From contig NC_063181.1 in NCBI RefSeq assembly GCF_023159225.1, positions 20,796,073 through 20,860,072 of the forward strand: DNA of 64,000 nucleotides, read 5' to 3'. Position 1 is the first letter of the stretch. Each line of letters opens with the position of its first letter. Shown here in pieces: positions 59,131-64,000 of the stretch. The stretch comes from Perognathus longimembris pacificus. Lineage: Eukaryota > Chordata > Mammalia > Rodentia > Heteromyidae. The notes under the pieces were generated by a model that was given only the letters and a program-made list of their open reading frames with translations, was not told the DNA's origin and searched no databases. The position numbers and the translations under genes are program-made.

Positions 59131-60507
59131 TTTTGAGATAAATTATTGAAACCACAATGTACCTCTGACCTAGAAACTACCCTCAAGTCAACTTCATTAT
59201 TAATTGTGTATGAAAAATGTTGTATTTTTACTTCTGTATCTAATTTTTAAATGTCAAGCAGGATGGTTCATGTAAGATATAGATTGAAAGTATTTACTTT
59301 TTTCATATGTCTAGAGCTTATTTCATTTTAGTTTTCACACTACTTGGAACTACTTTGAAATTAGCAGGTTTAGAATAAAATTCTAAAATCTGGCACTCCA
59401 TACGTTTTCTTTTGTGTTTGTAAAGTTAATTTCCTCACAATCCTCAAGAAATGGCATAAAACTTTTAATTCGGTGTAATAAATTGAGGGGTAAAAACATA
59501 AATGATTTTGTTGTTGATATAATATTGGTTAAATAACTGAACTTGAAGGATCTATACAAAATGATTTCTGATCTACTAATTGTGTGGGGCTGTTCTTTTA
59601 ATTTATTTTTACTGAACAATGTAAAAACATATTTGTTCTTGAATAAAATATGAATAATGTGTAAAACATTTAGTCAGTATTGTTGACGATACAACACAAT
59701 TTGAACAGCTCAAACTCTCACCATGTAAACTGTAAAATGGTCAAGAAATAGTGATTAGTAGACTTTTAGTATGCGACAAATCTATACAAGAAGACTGTTA
59801 CCCACCCACATCCCACAGAAGAAAGAAAAAAAGAGGACATATTTCTAAGGCAGCAGCTTTAATCATAATAACACTATCAATATTATAGATGGGATTAATG
59901 TGCCTTTTGTTTGTAGAAAATGTACAAACTAGACCAAAAGACCTAAGGCAAAGTTGAACAAAACTCCTGTAGCAGTGCTCCATGAAAGAAGTAGAAATCT
60001 GCTTTTCTGACGTTGGTTGCCACAAGTAAGCATAGTTTGATGTCATTAGAAACATAACAATTAAGTATGTACATGTAACTTCATATACGCTCTGAGAACT
60101 CACCACATACCTTTAGGATAATTGTCTTTCATTAGTGAAAGCAAGTGTTTGTGTGCTACGGTAAAATAATCTCTTAGCTGTTTGTGTTTTTATTACAAAT
60201 TAATAAATTGGCATAATTCGTTTATTACTTTGTTTTCAAATATAATTAGTTCTGCAATAGAATACCTTAAAACAACGTGTCTCTGAATAAGGTCACCAAA
60301 GTAACACTGCAACTGAGACTTATCCATTCTCAACGACCTAGAGAAATCACAGACCCCCCAGAAGAAAGTTTTCTTTTGAGCACGACAATGACAAACACGG
60401 AGCATGAGAAAAGCTAATCTTATGTTAAATCATTTATTTTATTAAAGTTGCATTTAAAAAGAAAGTAATATATTTAAAGCAAACAAACAACAACAACAAC
60501 AAAGGAA
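59131..60507. other. No gene seen
   Basis: AT-rich. Minus-strand open frames at 59383-59619 and 59798-60106 show no recognisable domain. Confidence 0.5.
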
Positions 60508-60664
60508 AACTTGCTCAGGTTCCAGTGTTTCATGCGTGTACTACTAGTTTTGCGGTTCAAAGCCAAAGAAGCTGGAAGTGCAACTGTGGAATAGTGTTAG
60601 CCTCATGCAAAAACGCTCAGGGACAAGGTCTTGGCCCTGAATTGAAGCCCCAGGACTACCAACT
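60508..60664 (+). mobile_element. Degenerate B1-like + Geo SINE
   Basis: Right half matches Geo (CTGGAAGTGCAACTGTGG, GCTCAGGGACAAGGTCTTGG, AGCCCCAGGACTACCA). Left half is poorly preserved (GCGGTTCAAAGCCAAAGAAG). The tail is now a (CA)n repeat. Confidence 0.6.
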
Positions 60665-60708
60665 CACACACACACATACACACACACACACGCACGCACG
60701 CACACACG
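60665..60708. repeat. (CA)n/(CG CA)n microsatellite
   Basis: CA array with GCACGCACGC units, at the tail of the preceding SINE. Confidence 0.9.
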
Positions 60709-62438
60709 GAAGGAAAAAATCTCAAGTGAACAAAAAAAGCTTAGGGATATGACATTATAAAAAAATACAAATAATATTTGGTCTATTTCTAAGGAATTTT
60801 ATTTATTTTTCTCACAGTATCAATATCTAAGGTTAAAACATAGCCATAATTTTAATTATAATTTTAATTATAAGGTTAATTTAGGATTCAATTCTAAAAT
60901 TTTATTATGAATCTATGACTATAAATTTATGATTTACTTTATAATTCAGCATGCTTTTAATCTTTCTTTTTAGTTTCTGCATTAAATAGTTGGTGATTCA
61001 GGATATCCTCTGTTCAATAATATTTTATTATAATTATATATTTTATTCAATGTTTCAACAATTCTTTCTGATGTTCAAAATCATTCCTGTGTAGTAATAC
61101 ATGTAAACACAGACTGCAAATATGAAATAAAGTATCAAACAGAGTTTTAGGATCAGGTAAATGTATTATATAATTTTTGGATCTCTTTACTATAATACAT
61201 TTGCTATAACATCTAACATAAAGTTTTATTTTTTTGTCATAAAGTATGTCTCCCCATTATTTTTATTCATGTTATTATATGTGTTTAACCAAAATCATTT
61301 AGCAATCTCTTGTCATTGGATTTTCTAGTTCACATACTCATGCTAGAAAGGAATTTAAATTAAGTTTTATTTTATTTGTGCCTTTTTTAAATTCAAAATT
61401 ATGCATGGACAGTATATGCTTCAAGCAAAATTATTGAATGTTTTGTTTTTAACTTTTAACTTAGTGAGCATATGGATAAGTATTTAGGCTCCTAAATGAT
61501 TCAATACTTTAAAAAATTGATACTTTATATCAGAGACTTAACACTTCATGTTGTTGTAAACTTTAATTTTTACACAAAGCTGTGTAATCTGGGTCTTAGG
61601 TTTCTTAGTTTCAACTTCCTCATTATTATTATTATTCCTTGCTTGATCTGCATATACTTCCTTTGATTTTGTATATTCATGAATGGGAGTAAGGACAAGT
61701 GTATATACTTGCAAAATTTACTAGAATTAACCCTTTGTTGTCAATGTCACAGCTGCAATGCGTTTTGTTCTAAACATTACCTCCTAGGATTATAGGTATA
61801 AGCCACTGGCACTGGCTCCAAGATTTTTCTTGCTTTTTAAGAGTCTATACTCAAATTAGTTGTGTGCAGCACCTTAATTTAGATGAGAAAATTTAATAGA
61901 GCCTTCTGTCAGCAGACAAATTTCTTCTCTATCTTGCTGTAATATTTCAAATTGTCTGCCATTCTCATATAGAGTCAGCAAGCCGTGAACAGTCCCCATT
62001 GCACAGGGGGTGGGAGGAAACTCAGGTAAGAAAAGATTGGTATTTTATGAATGATGCTAAGCATATAAAACTTTCAGACTATAACTTTAGTCAGATTTCT
62101 CAGGCTTTTATCATTAATTTTTATCTCAAATTTATATTTCTTAACTAGCGAAACCTGGAAGCTCCAGGAATGTACTGTTTCAATTATGCTAATGTGACTG
62201 CCTTGTCTTTGTACCAACTATTTCACAGACCACATATTTAAAGGAAAACAAATAAAAATGATAAGACCTGCTCAGAATTAAACAATAAAGGTCTTCTAAC
62301 CATTTTCTTCTAAGCATGTTATATATACTATATATGAAGAAAAAAATTGTCCTGTCAAAATCAGAAGCATTACTCATGAATATTTTTTGTTTGTTGTGGT
62401 ACTATTAGATCATTTTTATCTCAGGTACATGACATAAG

Positions 62439-62440
<2 letters not shown>
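60709..62440. other. No gene seen; weak B1-like and MIR-like traces
   Basis: AT-rich. About 61770-61815 (CCTCCTAGGATTATAGGTAT) looks like a reversed 7SL-type SINE remnant, and 61580-61625 is faintly MIR-like. Confidence 0.4.
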
Positions 62441-62489
<49 letters not shown>

Positions 62490-62500
62490 TGTGTGTGTGT
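62441..62500. repeat. (TG)n microsatellite
   Basis: About 30 TG units with one TC interruption. Confidence 0.95.
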
Positions 62501-62525
62501 CTCATTCTTCCTAAGGAAAATTTCT

Positions 62526-63261
62526 TTTTTTTTTTATTAATTGAACATAAATTTTTTTACAAGGTGTTGTGCAAAAGGGTACAATTACATAGTAGGGCAG
62601 TGTGTACATTTCTTGTGTTATCTTACGTCCTGTTTTTCTGTCCCTTGTCTAGGTCAGGTAGACATATATACAATATACAATGTATCAAGAACATATACAG
62701 TATTCACAGACTTGGTCTCTACTGTCTCTCCATCTCCCTTTGTTAACAGTCATATATCAGGGAGATCATGCTCCTTTGTTTTCTGTGTTCTAGGCTTGTC
62801 TCACTCAACATTATTTGTTCAAGTTCTGACCATTTCCCTGCGAATAACAATATTTCACCATTCCTAATTGCTATGTAGTATTCCATTGTGTATAAATACC
62901 ATATTTTTTGGATCCATTCGTCTGTGGAGGGGCATCTGGGTTGTTTCCATATTTTGGCTATTGTGAATTGTGCTGCGATAAACATGGAAGTACAAATGTC
63001 TTTTTGATATCTTGGGTTTTGCTGTTTAGGATAGATGCCTAGGAGTGGTATGGCTGGGTCATAGGGTAGGTCTATATTGAGCTTTTTGAGAAACCTCCAT
63101 ACTGTTCTCCAAAGTGGTTGTACTAATTTGCACTCCCACCAACAATGGAGAAGAGTTCCTCTTTCCCCACAGCCCCTCCAGCATTTGTTGTTTCCTGAGT
63201 TCAGAGTATAGGCCATTCTAACTGGGGTGAGGTGGTATCTCAGGGTTGTTTTTATTTGCAT
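62526..63261 (-). mobile_element. 5'-truncated L1 of a second lineage, precise boundaries
   Basis: Minus-strand insertion of 736 nt flanked by TTCCTAAGGAAAATTTCT (62508-62525) and TTCCTAAGGAGAATTTCT (63262-63279), one mismatch in 18. It comprises the end of ORF2, a short 3'UTR of about 215 nt without a G-rich tract, an AATAAA-like signal and an A-tail (T-run from 62526). The ORF2 sequence differs clearly from the main family in this window. Confidence 0.95.
62743..63261 (-). pseudogene. L1 ORF2 C-terminal fragment, open frame
   Basis: 172 codons without a lesion from the truncation point to the stop. Contains the C-terminal cysteine motif ([20 protein letters not shown]), [39 protein letters not shown] and [19 protein letters not shown]. 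Compared with the copy at 45501-47009 it differs at many residues (ERG for [11 protein letters not shown] for [14 protein letters not shown] for [16 protein letters not shown] for [10 protein letters not shown]). It is a truncated piece and encodes no enzyme. Confidence 0.9.
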
Positions 63262-63279
63262 TTCCTAAGGAGAATTTCT

Positions 63280-64000
63280 GTCTCTAGCCAGGAAGTGTTC
63301 TGCTGTCTCCAATGTTCACACTGGACGGTGGACAGTAAAACCTGGCCAGAAGATTGGTTACCTCCTTTCTTCTGCCTGTTCAGTTAATAACCTTCTACCT
63401 TCCTTTTAAATATGAGGTCATTCCTGTTCTTTCCCTTGCTTGAGATTTCCCCTTGACTTTGTTTAGACAGACTTCTGCATTAAGGTAATTATCTGCACTA
63501 AAGCTTTGAGCTTGCCCGTAGGTGGATATAATGGTGAGACTACATATTTCTCAGCAGTAGACATTAGGAAGATACTAACTACAGTTCACAGAATTAGGGC
63601 TCTGAATACAAATGAAAGCTTGATGTTGGAGTTTGAGATTCATTTTCTATATGGAATATATAAGGCATGTAAATGATATTAAAAGCTTTAATATATAACT
63701 TTGTTTTAATTTTGTAAAGTAGCTTCTGAGTATGCTAGAGAAATACAAAGTGATATGACCTTAAATAATGTGGTCAATTATGTAAAACAAAAGACTTCTT
63801 TTTTTACTTTTTCCTAATCATAATTTAAATAATAATATATTTGCATCATTTTATATCTCTGTCATATTAAATAAGACATTCCTTTATTCCTTGGTATCAT
63901 TTAGCTTACATTCCTCTTCACGCATTTTTTGATGAATACTATACATAAAAATATTGGTGTAGTTTCAAAGAATATTCAAACTTCATAAATGACTGGGCTC
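63280..64000. other. No gene seen
   Basis: About 63280-63560 has a more balanced composition than its surroundings; the rest is AT-rich. No coding region, splice-flanked exon or classified repeat that I can support. Confidence 0.45.

Overview
This is a mammalian chromosomal segment, most likely from a rodent of the superfamily Geomyoidea (kangaroo rats, pocket mice, pocket gophers). The lineage call rests on about a dozen dimeric SINEs. Their left half is ID-like (tRNA-Ala-derived) and their right half is a 'Geo' monomer, an arrangement described as IDL-Geo and reported as restricted to Geomyoidea. The sequence is AT-rich, rich in microsatellites and full of L1 LINEs. There are no prokaryotic genes, operons, rRNA, functional tRNA or CRISPR arrays, and no complete protein-coding host gene.

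Layout. Positions 1-6152 hold an L1 on the minus strand, cut by the left window edge: 5'UTR 4180-6152, broken ORF1 3103-4179, broken ORF2 1-3044. After an 831-bp spacer, 6984-14439 hold a nearly complete L1 on the plus strand: 5'UTR 6984-8919, ORF1 8920-10039, ORF2 10092-13920, 3'UTR and poly(A) to 14439. The two elements lie head to head. From about 14.5 to 43.9 kb the window is AT-rich intergenic or intronic DNA with scattered IDL-Geo SINEs, old L1 3' ends, MaLR-type LTR remnants, microsatellites and one probable processed pseudogene (34.4-34.8 kb).

At 43.99-47.63 kb there is a nested set: an old minus-strand L1 fragment carrying a young SINE, and beside it a composite in which an IDL-Geo SINE is fused directly to the 3' 2 kb of a young L1. 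One target-site duplication brackets the whole composite. It reads as a SINE-L1 chimera made by template switching during reverse transcription.

The one strong sign of a host gene is a CpG island at about 50.4-51.72 kb. It holds a purine-rich promoter-like tract, a CCAAT box and a plus-strand stretch with no ATG that ends in a good splice donor at 51698/51699. This looks like a non-coding first exon, with the rest of the window as intron 1. I could not identify the gene. The intron-side region (51.7-64 kb) has few repeats apart from old L1 pieces and one precisely bounded L1 of a second lineage at 62526-63261.

I found no undescribed multi-gene system. The most informative items are the SINE-L1 chimera, the orphan CpG-island promoter/exon, the coexistence of two L1 lineages, and a stand-alone ID-like monomer with a perfect 15-bp target-site duplication.
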